Shown piece by piece: positions 26,685-36,900 of a stretch of 64,000 nucleotides of DNA. The position numbers and the translations under genes were made by a program. The stretch spans positions 392,188 through 456,187 of the forward strand of contig JANQAB010000002.1 of assembly GCA_024707265.1 (NCBI GenBank), given 5' to 3'. The stretch's first letter is position 1. Each line of letters starts with the position of its first letter. The stretch is from Sporocytophaga sp. (GTDB lineage: Bacteria; Bacteroidota; Bacteroidia; Cytophagales; Cytophagaceae). The notes under the pieces were generated by a model. The model was not told the origin of the DNA and ran no database searches. It saw only the letters and a program-made list of their open reading frames with translations.

Positions 26685-28251
26685 TTATTTCTTTCCTCCG
26701 TCAACTTTAATTGTTTCCTCTCTATTGGCCAATTCCCATGCCGTAGCAAAGATCAATTTGGTAATCTTGGCAGCTTTGTCAAAAAGAATTTTATCTACAG
26801 TGTCTGTAGGTTGGTGATAGTCTTTATGTACTCCGCTAAAATAGAAAATCACAGGGATGTTGTTTTTTGCAAAGTTATAGTGATCAGACCTGTAGTAAAA
26901 CCTGTTAGGGTCATCAAACCTGTTAAACTTATAATCCAGTTCTAATTGAACTCCGTTTTTATTGGCATTTTCATTAATCGTATGAAGGTCTGAAGAAAGA
27001 CGGTCACTGCCTATGATATAGACATAGTTTTCATTATTGGCATGCTCTTCATCCAACCTTCCGATCATGTCTACATTAAGGTTAGCAACAGTTTTGTTAA
27101 GTGGGAAAACAGGATGGTCCGTATAGAACTCTGATCCCATAAGACCTTTCTCCTCAGCAGTTACAGGCATTATCAGAATACTTCTTCTCGGTCCTTGTCC
27201 GTTTTTCTTTGCGAGTGCAAAAGCCTCTGCCATTTCAAGAAGGGCAGCAGTTCCACTACCATCATCATCTGCTCCGTAATGAATCTTGCCATTTTCAATT
27301 CCAAGATGGTCATAATGAGCAGTAAGTATTACTACTTCATCTTTCTTATCCGTACCTTCTATAAGACCAAGTACGTTTTCTGTCTCTACTGCAGATTCAA
27401 TTACTTCCGCTTTATAGACCAATTTTGCTGGCTTAAAAGAAGGTTTGTAATTATTACCTTCCTTTGCTATTTCTTCCTTCTGAGCCAAAAGTTTTTCCTC
27501 AGTTGTTTTGAGCAACTCAGCAGCAAGCTTGGTGCTGATAAACAAAGCACTTCCTCCTCTTGATTTATGCGAAAAACTAAGATATGGCTGAGCGATGTGG
27601 CTTTTCAGCTGATTCAACCTTGTTTCATAATCATTAAAGTTATTTCCTACAATAATAAAAACTTCCTGAGCGCCCAGTTTCCTTGCCTCTGATGCTTTTT
27701 TTCCTCCAGTCATTGCCCCAGTCAGATGCTTGCGTCGTGCCTGTTACCAATGATTTTCCCTCTTTTACAGGTTCCCCCATAAATATAATAACAGCCTTTC
27801 CTTTTAAGTCTTTGTTTTTATAATCCGAATAGTCAGGAGTATTAATTCCATATCCACCGAAGACAACGGGAACTTTTATTTCCTTAGGAACTTTTATATC
27901 TCCATAAGCATAGAAGTCTTTAAGGAAAACTTTCTTTTCCTTTCCGATTTTAAGATATACATCACCCCAGGATCTCTTTACCAGGATAAACTTCTGAAAG
28001 AAAGATTTCTGTCCATCCGGAGTTGTTACAGCCGGTTGTAAACCAAGTTGTTGAAAGTGGTTTTTGATATATTCGGCAGCCTTCTTTTGACCTGCCATCC
28101 CGGTTTCTCTTCCTTCAAGGCTGTCAGAAGCCAAGATATGAAGATGTCGGGAAAGGTCATTGGCTGTAATGGTATTCTCATAGGTTGAAACCTGGGCAGA
28201 GGCCTGGTTCAACAAGGTAAAAAGACTGAAAATAATGAGTAATCTGTTCAT
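26685..28251 (-). CDS. Secreted M28-family aminopeptidase, frame broken in a 7-base run
   Basis: The product has a signal peptide (MNRLLIIFSLFTLLNQASAQ) and a PA-type insert. The catalytic zinc region includes ILTAHYDHLG, GADDDGSGTAALLEMAEA, TAEEKGLMGSEFY and LNVDMIGR, and the domain ends FYFSGVHKDYHQPTDT with the last metal histidine. Two frames overlap at 27640-27713. Removing one A from the A7 run near 27698-27704 (on the minus strand) gives DWRKKASEARKLGAQEVFII and a protein of about 520 residues. It likely releases N-terminal residues from peptides in the periplasm or outside. Confidence 0.87.
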
Positions 28252-28440
28252 GCAGTAAATTTAATTATAGGCCTGGCGTAAAAAAAGAAACTGGTGAATA
28301 TAATTGACAGAACGGAAAAAAGGTTCAGCTAATTTGAACTAATTATTTAATGTTTGAGAATCAACAAGAATTGGGGCCAAGGCTGTGCAATAGTTATCCA
28401 CACCCTTTTCTTTTGCTTATAATCTCTCTTTAAATTTAAG

Positions 28441-28448
28441 TACTTTTG
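28441..28448 (+). promoter_or_regulatory. Candidate -7 element upstream of gcvP
   Basis: TACTTTTG matches TAnnTTTG exactly and lies 32 bases before the gcvP ATG. The nearest TTTG upstream (28412-28415) is 25 bases away, longer than the normal spacer, so the match is only partial. Confidence 0.4.
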
Positions 28449-28480
28449 TAAGATAGAAATGCATAATTGGAATCCTGTTT

Positions 28481-31378
28481 ATGAAAATTAACCTTAACCA
28501 AAAATCAGGCTTTAACGAAAGACATATAGGACCTTCAAAAAACGATCAGAAGGAGATGCTAGATCTGATAGGCGTTAAAAGTCTGGATCAGTTGATCAAT
28601 GAAACCATCCCTGAGTCTATTCGCCTCAAAAGGGAGCTTAGCCTTCCTGAGCCACTAACTGAATTTGAATTCCTTAAACATTTTGGTTCATTGGCAAATG
28701 AAAATAAAATCTATAAGTCATACATCGGTTTAGGTTATTATGGCTGTATTACACCTCCTGTTATTCAGAGAAATATCCTGGAAAATCCGGGTTGGTATAC
28801 AGCCTATACACCATATCAGGCAGAGATTGCTCAGGGTAGACTGGAAGCATTGATCAACTATCAGACAATGATCACAGATCTGACCGGAATGGAGCTTGCA
28901 AACGCTTCTCTTCTTGATGAAGGAACAGCAGCTGCAGAAGCTATGAATCTGATGCATTCCGGAAGAGCGGGTTCGAAAAAGAATGCAAATACTTTTTTCG
29001 TTTCGGAAAATTGTTTCCCTCAAACCATAGAAATTCTTAAAACAAGATCTACTCCTCTTGGCATTACGCTTAAGATCGGTGATGTCAATTCCTCTGAAAC
29101 TTTAGGTGCTGATATCTTCGGTATCTTGCTTCAATATCCTGATGCTAACGGTGAGGTGATTAATTATAAAAATCTTACGGACGCTGCACATAAACAGGAT
29201 ATTATGGTTGGTGTGGCCGCAGATCTTTTGAGTCTTACAATCCTTATATCTCCGGGTGAATTTGGAGCGGACGTAGTCGTCGGCTCTACTCAGAGATTCG
29301 GAGTTCCTATGGGATATGGCGGGCCTCATGCTGCCTATTTTGCTACTAAAGATGAATTTAAAAGAAGTATACCGGGAAGAGTAATCGGAGCTTCAGTAGA
29401 TGCTCAAGGTAAGCATGCTTATCGTATGGCCTTGCAAACAAGAGAGCAACATATCAGAAGAGAAAAAGCAACTTCAAACATCTGTACTGCCCAAGTACTC
29501 CTTGCTGTAATAGCGGGAAGTTATGCTGTTTACCATGGCCCTCAAGGTTTAAAAAACATTGCGCTAAAAGTGGCAGGATTGACTAAGCTTCTGAATAATG
29601 CTTTAACCGATTTAGGGTTTACTCAATCTAACAAGCTGTTCTTCGATACTCTGAAAATAGAAACAGGTAACTTGACTGATGCTGTAAAGAAGGCTGCAGA
29701 AGCAAAAGAAATCAATTTCCGTTATTCTGAAACCAGCACATTCATTACACTTGATGAAACTGTAGCTTTAGAAGCTATTAAAGATATTATTTCTGCATTT
29801 GCAGAAGTAAAAGGGAAGAAGGCTGAAGATATTTTATCAAAACTTTCAGAAGACGTTGATATTACTTTTCCGGGATTGGAAAGAACTTCATCTTACCTTC
29901 AACATCCTGTCTTCAACTCTTATTATTCAGAGCACGAAATGCTCAGATATCTGAAGAGATTAGAAAATAAAGATCTTTCATTAGTTCATTCCATGATTTC
30001 ATTAGGATCATGTACTATGAAGCTGAACGCTACTACTGAGATGATTCCAGTGACCTGGGAGAAAATAGGGCAGATACATCCTTTTGTTCCGGCTGCTCAG
30101 GCTGAAGGGTACAAGAAGATCTTTACCAATCTTGAGAATTGGCTTTCTGAAATCACAGGTTTTGCGGGCGTTTCTTTGCAGCCAAACTCCGGAGCTCAGG
30201 GAGAATACGCAGGACTCATGGTTGTGAGAGCGTATTATCAAAACAAAGGTGAAACACACAGAAATGTGGCGCTTATTCCTAGCTCTGCTCATGGTACTAA
30301 CCCAGCTACTGCTGTCATGGCAGGTATGAAGGTAGTAACGGTGAAATGCGATGAAAAAGGAAACATTGATATTGCCGACTTAAGAAGTAAAGCAGAACAG
30401 TACAAGAACAATCTTTGTGTACTGATGGTCACTTACCCTTCTACACATGGAGTTTTTGAAGAAGGTATCAAAGAGATTTGTCAGATTATTCATGATGCAG
30501 GTGGTCAGGTATATATGGATGGGGCAAACATGAATGCTCAGGTAGGGCTTACCAGTCCAGCCAATATCGGAGCGGATGTATGTCATTTGAACCTTCATAA
30601 GACATTCTGTATACCACACGGTGGTGGAGGTCCTGGTGTTGGTCCTATTGGTGTGGCAGCTCATCTGAAGCCATTCCTTCCGGGGAACCCTTTGGTAAAA
30701 ACCGGTGGTGAAAAAGCTATTCATGCTGTATCTGCAGCTCCTTGGGGAAGTGCAAGCATATTGCCGATTTCGTATGCCTATATTGCAATGATGGGGGCTG
30801 ATGGTTTAAAGAGTTCTACTCAGCATGCTATTCTGAATGCAAATTATATAAAGGCAAGGCTGGAGAAATTCTATCCAATATTATATACAAACACCAAAGG
30901 TCGTTGTGCTCACGAGTTTATACTTGACTGCAGAGAATTTAAGCATTCCGTCGGAGTTGAAGTAGAGGACATTGCAAAAAGGCTGATGGATTATGGATTT
31001 CATGCGCCTACTGTTTCATTCCCTGTGCCGGGTACACTTATGATTGAGCCTACGGAAAGCGAATCTAAAGAAGAACTTGACAGGTTCTGTGAGGCAATGA
31101 TTCAGATCAGAGAAGAGATCAGGGAAATAGAAATCGGAAAGGCTGATAAAACCAATAACGTACTTAAGTTTGCTCCTCATACAGCAGAGGTAATCATGGC
31201 TGATAACTGGACAAGACCATATGCCAGAGAGAAAGCAGCTTTCCCGATTGAGTGGATTAGACAGAGAAAGTTCTGGCCTTCTGTAAGCAGAATTGATAAT
31301 GCTTATGGTGACAGAAATCTTGTTTGCACCTGCCTTCCTGTCGAATACTATGCTTCGCACGAAGAGGTAGTTCAATAA
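28481..31378 (+). CDS. gcvP: Glycine dehydrogenase (decarboxylating), P protein of the glycine cleavage system
   Basis: The full-length 965-residue homodimeric-type P protein decarboxylates glycine and hands the aminomethyl group to the lipoylated H protein. It opens with [18 protein letters not shown]. The PLP site lies in [16 protein letters not shown] (Lys707), preceded by MYDGANMN-like VYMDGANMN, with typical [20 protein letters not shown] in the middle. No H or T protein gene is nearby. lipA, which makes the lipoyl cofactor needed by the system, is in the same window at 39298. Confidence 0.97.
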   Translation: MKINLNQKSGFNERHIGPSKNDQKEMLDLIGVKSLDQLINETIPESIRLKRELSLPEPLTEFEFLKHFGSLANENKIYKSYIGLGYYGCITPPVIQRNILENPGWYTAYTPYQAEIAQGRLEALINYQTMITDLTGMELANASLLDEGTAAAEAMNLMHSGRAGSKKNANTFFVSENCFPQTIEILKTRSTPLGITLKIGDVNSSETLGADIFGILLQYPDANGEVINYKNLTDAAHKQDIMVGVAADLLSLTILISPGEFGADVVVGSTQRFGVPMGYGGPHAAYFATKDEFKRSIPGRVIGASVDAQGKHAYRMALQTREQHIRREKATSNICTAQVLLAVIAGSYAVYHGPQGLKNIALKVAGLTKLLNNALTDLGFTQSNKLFFDTLKIETGNLTDAVKKAAEAKEINFRYSETSTFITLDETVALEAIKDIISAFAEVKGKKAEDILSKLSEDVDITFPGLERTSSYLQHPVFNSYYSEHEMLRYLKRLENKDLSLVHSMISLGSCTMKLNATTEMIPVTWEKIGQIHPFVPAAQAEGYKKIFTNLENWLSEITGFAGVSLQPNSGAQGEYAGLMVVRAYYQNKGETHRNVALIPSSAHGTNPATAVMAGMKVVTVKCDEKGNIDIADLRSKAEQYKNNLCVLMVTYPSTHGVFEEGIKEICQIIHDAGGQVYMDGANMNAQVGLTSPANIGADVCHLNLHKTFCIPHGGGGPGVGPIGVAAHLKPFLPGNPLVKTGGEKAIHAVSAAPWGSASILPISYAYIAMMGADGLKSSTQHAILNANYIKARLEKFYPILYTNTKGRCAHEFILDCREFKHSVGVEVEDIAKRLMDYGFHAPTVSFPVPGTLMIEPTESESKEELDRFCEAMIQIREEIREIEIGKADKTNNVLKFAPHTAEVIMADNWTRPYAREKAAFPIEWIRQRKFWPSVSRIDNAYGDRNLVCTCLPVEYYASHEEVVQ

Positions 31379-31404
31379 TAGATTTAAGATTTCCTTAATA
31401 AAAT

Positions 31405-31437
31405 ATAGGGAGGTTGTCCATTGGATAACCTCCCTAT
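31405..31437 (+). terminator. Probable terminator after gcvP
   Basis: A 15-bp arm ATAGGGAGGTTGTCC (31405-31419) pairs with GGATAACCTCCCTAT (31423-31437), with one G-T wobble and a 3-base loop. The T run after it is weak. Confidence 0.65.
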
Positions 31438-31637
31438 TATTTATGGCTGTGAAGGATTTGGGTAAGTATTTGCCGATGCATAAAAATTTAAACCTTATAT
31501 GACAGGAAGCATGGTTCCATAATTCTATTCTAATATGAATCAGGATTTTGGATGGTAATTTAAAAGAAAAGGAAGATTTATCTTAACTCAATATAGTTAT
31601 TAGTGATGATGTTGTTGTCTAATTACTTTTTGTATTA

Positions 31638-32153
31638 TTATTTATCATTATGATATCCTAATTTTTCATTCTTGTCTCTGATCAGACTGTATAATTCAAA
31701 ATAGTTTCTACTTTCAAATGCCCACTTGGTAATTAAATTCATGATTTCTTCCATATCTTGAATATATGCCATGCGACTGTCTGCTCCTCGTATTCCATTC
31801 TCATTAAGCTTTTGGCCACGGGTAAGAAATATTTTTTTTTCCTCCCTGATTAAATCTCTGGCAGACTTAAATTTTTGACCTTGAGGTAAGAGGTCTCTCA
31901 GGAGGCGTTCAATTCCTTTGTAATAGACATTATACTTTTCAGCAGGATCGTCTGGAATGTGGCCTAATGCAAACTCTTTTAACTCATTTTGAGTTTTGAG
32001 TTCGCCAATGTCATCAAGCACCAATTGTTCACCAGTTCTACTATTAGCTTCATGAAGTATTTCTTCAATTTCTCTTAGTCTTTTTTCCTTTTCTAGTTTT
32101 TTTTGTTCCTCAGACTTTTTCTTTTGTTCGTTATCGTTATTTTCTTCAATCAT
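31638..32153 (-). CDS. Coiled-coil protein of unknown function, partner of the ImmA/IrrE-like gene
   Basis: The 171-residue protein begins with a highly charged, Glu/Lys-rich coiled-coil segment (about residues 5-35, KKKSEEQKKLEKEKRLREIE). A mostly helical domain follows, including YYKGIERLLRDLLPQGQKF and MEEIMNLITKWAFESRNY. No signal or membrane segment. I do not recognise the family. It starts 2 bases after the stop of the metallopeptidase gene, so translation is probably coupled. Confidence 0.65.
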   Translation of the reverse strand: MIEENNDNEQKKKSEEQKKLEKEKRLREIEEILHEANSRTGEQLVLDDIGELKTQNELKEFALGHIPDDPAEKYNVYYKGIERLLRDLLPQGQKFKSARDLIREEKKIFLTRGQKLNENGIRGADSRMAYIQDMEEIMNLITKWAFESRNYFELYSLIRDKNEKLGYHNDK

Positions 32154-32155
32154 AA

Positions 32156-33334
32156 TTAAATCAGTTCTAAGTTATTTTTAATTTCTAATACTATTTCATT
32201 TATTGTTTGCTTATCGTACGGTATTGCATTGATTTTTTGAACAGATGCGTCTAATCCGGGGTCGTATTTATTGTATCCCGGCCAATATGATGGATTGTCA
32301 TAACAATAAAAATTGTAAATAATACATGGGTGGATATCCCATTCTTTAGCATATTTCTGAACGATATAGTGATTTGAAATTGAAGGGACTATGAATTTAT
32401 ATCGTTCTTCAGGTAAAAAATATCTTCGGGCAAATTCATCAGCTTCTTCTTCATTATCTAGCCATAAATCTGCTTCACCGCTAAGGTGAAATGAGCGAGT
32501 TTTTATATCATCTAAATGATATAATGCATGAAATAATTCATGAAGTAATGCAAACCAAATTGTTCCATATCTCTTAAATAAGTCTGTAATAATTATACAT
32601 GGTTTGTTGTTTATTACAAATGTCGCACCTCTAATTTGTGTATTAGGAACTCCTCTTTGAAAGATGACAGTAACGCCTGCATGATAAAGAGCTTTACATA
32701 CTGTAAAAAAGCCATCTTTTTCATTCCTTGAATATGGTTTTATTCGCCCAATTAATTGTTTTAAGCGATCTCGATCAAATTCATATGGATTGTTTATGGT
32801 TTTAAATTGAGTATATGCTGTGCGGATCCAGAATGCTTTTAATTTATCGTTTGCAGAAATTTTAGATTTACTAAATGCAACTTGAGTAAGTATTTCATCT
32901 TGGTAATCAAATATTTCATTTAGACCGAAGAAGGATATGATTCTTTCTTCAATTTCAACCAAGTTCTTTATATCATTAATGAATCCAAGTTTTTTAAGAC
33001 CATTAAGATCAAAGTTTTCAAAAATAAATTTGGCCTTCCGCGTTTTATTTAATTCTCTGGTTTTCTCAGCTGTATTTTGATTAAGGTAGATTTCAATTGT
33101 TTCTCTCAAATCAAGGTTTAGAAATTCACCTATTTTTAAAAGTTTAATTGTGTCTACTTGTTTCGCTTCATTCTCTAGTATTGGTTCAATAGATTTCTTA
33201 TCCATCTCCAAAGCATCATACGCCTGAGATTTGGTTATATTCAATTGGTTTATTCTCTGCTCAAATAATTCTTTTAAACTGGGAGAATCTTCCTTTCTGA
33301 ATATGTCTTCTAGAAGTTTATCTATTTCATTCAT
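32156..33334 (-). CDS. XRE-like / ImmA-IrrE-like zinc metallopeptidase
   Basis: The 392-residue protein has an N-terminal helix-turn-helix-like region (about residues 18-80, INQLNITKSQAYDALEMDKK, then LLKIGEFLNLDL) and a central helical part. An ImmA/IrrE zinc peptidase domain contains the HExxH site in FALLHELFHALYHL, then the ADEFARRYFLPEERY block where the family has its third zinc ligand. Relatives cleave phage or stress repressors, or act in toxin-antitoxin pairs. Here the natural partner is the small coiled-coil protein encoded directly downstream. Cleavage target unknown. Confidence 0.82.
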   Translation of the reverse strand: MNEIDKLLEDIFRKEDSPSLKELFEQRINQLNITKSQAYDALEMDKKSIEPILENEAKQVDTIKLLKIGEFLNLDLRETIEIYLNQNTAEKTRELNKTRKAKFIFENFDLNGLKKLGFINDIKNLVEIEERIISFFGLNEIFDYQDEILTQVAFSKSKISANDKLKAFWIRTAYTQFKTINNPYEFDRDRLKQLIGRIKPYSRNEKDGFFTVCKALYHAGVTVIFQRGVPNTQIRGATFVINNKPCIIITDLFKRYGTIWFALLHELFHALYHLDDIKTRSFHLSGEADLWLDNEEEADEFARRYFLPEERYKFIVPSISNHYIVQKYAKEWDIHPCIIYNFYCYDNPSYWPGYNKYDPGLDASVQKINAIPYDKQTINEIVLEIKNNLELI

Positions 33335-33944
33335 AAGGGAAATTTCCTTTGTAAGTTAATTTAAGTGTGTATTTAGTTTGTCAAATATAGGGAAATTTTC
33401 CTATGTTTTTATTGTTTGGTAAAAATGTTTGGGAATGAGTGGGAGGGAAGCTAAAAGATCTGGAAATATCATCCTTATTATTAATTTACATGATTTTTCT
33501 GATCTTAGAATTTTGAATTAGGTTAGTTATCAAAATTAAAGTTTGAGAATTGTGAAAGTTAATTGCCTTGCCAGGCCTCTGAAGTTTAGAGTAATTCTAT
33601 TAATCAATAAGAAACCCTAAGCATTTAAAATCAAAGAAGTGTTGCAAATGACAAGTGATTTTTTTATTGGATTTTTTAGTGATTGTTTACTGGTATACTT
33701 CAAGAACTAAGCTTTTGATAGCATGGTAAATACTTATTCATTTCAGAATGGATTAAATTTAAATAAAAATGAACAATTGTAATTTTGCGAAGTTTTTTTT
33801 GTTTGTGAGTGATTTAATTTAAATTTTTCATAAAAATATTTATATTTTTGATTTCCTGTTGCCCTACGTAATCTGATTATTTCAGGTTTCATGGGGTAGT
33901 ATTTATTTGTTTTTTTAAACCGCATAAAAAACATAAAAACAACA
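33335..33944. other. Gene-free AT-rich spacer before the CBM6 protein
   Basis: About 610 bases with stops in all frames and no hairpin, tRNA or repeat that I can see. A TATTTTTG (33843-33850) matches the -7 consensus but stands 95 bases before the ATG with no TTTG at the right distance. The length leaves room for regulatory sites serving both divergent genes. Confidence 0.55.
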
Positions 33945-36900
33945 ATGAAAAAAAAAGTTTTACTCTTTTTGTCACTTGCCATTCTGGGACAAGCCTGGAA
34001 TGCAAGGGGTTCAACACTACCCAAAGTCGGGACATCTCTCTCGGTTAATCTGAAAACAAATTCAACACCAACGGTTTCGCTGGTATCTCCTGCTGCCAAC
34101 GCAACATATGCTGTAGGACAATCTGTTACGATAACTGCAAGTGCCTCGGATCCTGAGGAAGTTATCAGCAAAGTTGAGTTTTATCTTGGTTCCGTTAAAA
34201 TCGCGGAAGATCTTTCCAGCCCTTATAGTATTATATGGAACGATGTACCTGAAGGAGCTTATGCCATTACTGCAAAAGCATATAATGAAAGCGGAGCATC
34301 AGCAACTTCTTCAGAAGTAGCATTTACGGTGGGTGAAAGAGTTAATCTTTTTCCTGTTGTTTCGATTGTAAGTCCTGCTTCCAATGCTTCAATTGCAGAA
34401 GGAGAAACAATAGTCGTCTCTGTAAATGCTTCAGATGCAGACGGAAATATTGCAAAGGTAGAGTTGTTTAACGGCTCCACAAAAATTGCAGAAAGAACAT
34501 CACTGCCTTATACTTTTAATTGGACAGACGTAGCAAACGGTACATATTCAATTACTGCGAAAGCTACGGATAATGAAGGTGCAGAATCCGTTTCCTCGAG
34601 CGTAACATTTACTGTTAAAGCAGCAGCTCAAGGCGCTGCACCTGTAGTTAAGATTACTTCACCGTCTACAAATTCAACATTTCAGGAAGGAAAAGTAATC
34701 ACTATCAATGCAGATGCATCGGATTCTGATGGTACTATTTCTGTAGTAGAATACTACAATGGTACTGAGAAAATCGGTCAGGAATTGCTTGAACCTTATT
34801 CACTATTATGGAACAATGCATCAGTTGGAACGCACTCTATAACTGTTAAAGCCATTGATAATTCCGGACTTTTCACTATTTCAGATCCGATCACTATAGT
34901 AGTGAATGAAAGATCTGCTTTAAAGGAACCATATCATGGTACTCCTGCTGAAATCCCGGGAAGGATTGAAGCCGAAGATTTTGACAAGGGTGGACAAAAT
35001 CTTGCATATTATGATGATACTCCTGATAACAAAGGTGGTCAGTATAGAACCGATGAGTATGTTGACATTGAAAAATGTGCTGAAGGAGGCTATGATATCG
35101 GATTCATGGATATCGGAGAATGGCTGGATTATACAGTAGACGTAAAAGTGGCCGGTATTTATGATCTTGGAGTGCGTGTTGGTTCTCCGAATACAGGTAA
35201 AGTCCTTCATATAGAAATGGACGGTGTTGATATTTCTGGCCCAGTAACCATACCAAATACAGGTGATTGGCAGAAGTATATAACTGTTAAAATTCCAGAT
35301 ATTCATTTAGCAGCAGGTATTCAGACAATGAAAATTGTAATGGATTCAGCAGAGTTTAATCTGAATTATGTTGAATTCAAGAAAGTATCATCACCTAACC
35401 CAAACCCAACAGTTTCTACTCCGTATCATGGCACTCCTGCACTGATCCCAGGCAGAATCGAAGCAGAAGACTATGACCTAGGAGGTTTGGATATAGCTTA
35501 CTATGATGATACCCAGGATAACAAAGGCGGTAAATACAGAGACGATTTTGTAGACATTGAAGAATGTGTAGAAGGTGGTTATGACATCGGCTTTATGGAT
35601 ATCGGTGAGTGGTTAAACTATACAGTACAAGTAGATTCAGCAGGTACTTATGAACTTGGAGTGCGTGTAGGTTCACCAAATACAGGTAAGGTTCTTCACA
35701 TAGAAATGGACGGCGTTGACATTTCAGGTCCTGTTACTGTGCCGAACACAGGTGACTGGCAGAAGTATGAAACCGTTAAGATTCCAAACATCCAGCTTAC
35801 AGCAGGTGTGAAGGTTATGAAGATAGTAATGGATTCAGCAGAGTTTAATCTGAATTATGTTGAATTCAAGAAAGTATCATCACCTAACCCAAACCCAACA
35901 GTTTCTACTCCGTATCATGGCACTCCTGCACTGATCCCAGGCAGAATCGAAGCAGAAGACTATGACCTAGGAGGTTTGGATATAGCTTACTATGATGATA
36001 CCCAGGATAACAAAGGCGGTAAATACAGAGACGATTTTGTAGACATTGAAGAATGTGTAGAAGGTGGTTATGACATCGGCTTTATGGATATCGGTGAGTG
36101 GTTAAACTATACAGTACAAGTAGATTCAGCAGGTACTTATGAACTTGGAGTGCGTGTAGGTTCACCAAATACAGGTAAGGTTCTTCACATAGAAATGGAC
36201 GGCGTTGACATTTCAGGTCCTGTTACTGTGCCGAACACAGGTGACTGGCAGAAGTATGAAACCGTTAAGATTCCAAACATCCAGCTTACAGCAGGTGTGA
36301 AGGTTATGAAGATAGTAATGGATTCAGCAGAGTTTAATCTGAATTATGTTGAATTCAAAAAAGTATCATCACCTAACCCAAACCCAACAGTTTCTACTCC
36401 GTATCATGGCACTCCTGCACTGATTCCAGGCAGAATTGAAGCAGAAGACTATGACCTAGGAGGTTTGGATATAGCTTACTATGATGATACCCAGGATAAC
36501 AAAGGCGGTGAATACAGAGACGATTTTGTAGACATTGAAAAATGTGCAGAAGGCGGTTATGACATCGGCTTCATGGATATCGGTGAGTGGTTAAACTATA
36601 CAGTACAAGTAGATTCAGCAGGTACTTATGAACTTGGAGTGCGTGTAGGTTCACCAAATTCAGGCAAGGTCCTTCATATAGAAATGGACGGTGTTGACAT
36701 TTCAGGTCCTGTTACTGTGCCGAACACAGGTGACTGGCAGAAGTATGAAACCGTTAAGATTCCAAACATCCAGCTTACAGCAGGTGTGAAGGTTATGAAG
36801 ATAGTAATGGATTCAGCAGAGTTTAATCTGAATTATGTTGAATTCAAGAAAGTATCATCACCTAACCCAAACCCAACAGTTTCTACTCCGTATCATGGCA

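Noticed and set aside
34920-35306. Long minus-strand open frame inside the CBM6 repeat gene
   Set aside because: It is the opposite strand of a conserved domain-coding region and has no protein pattern of its own.
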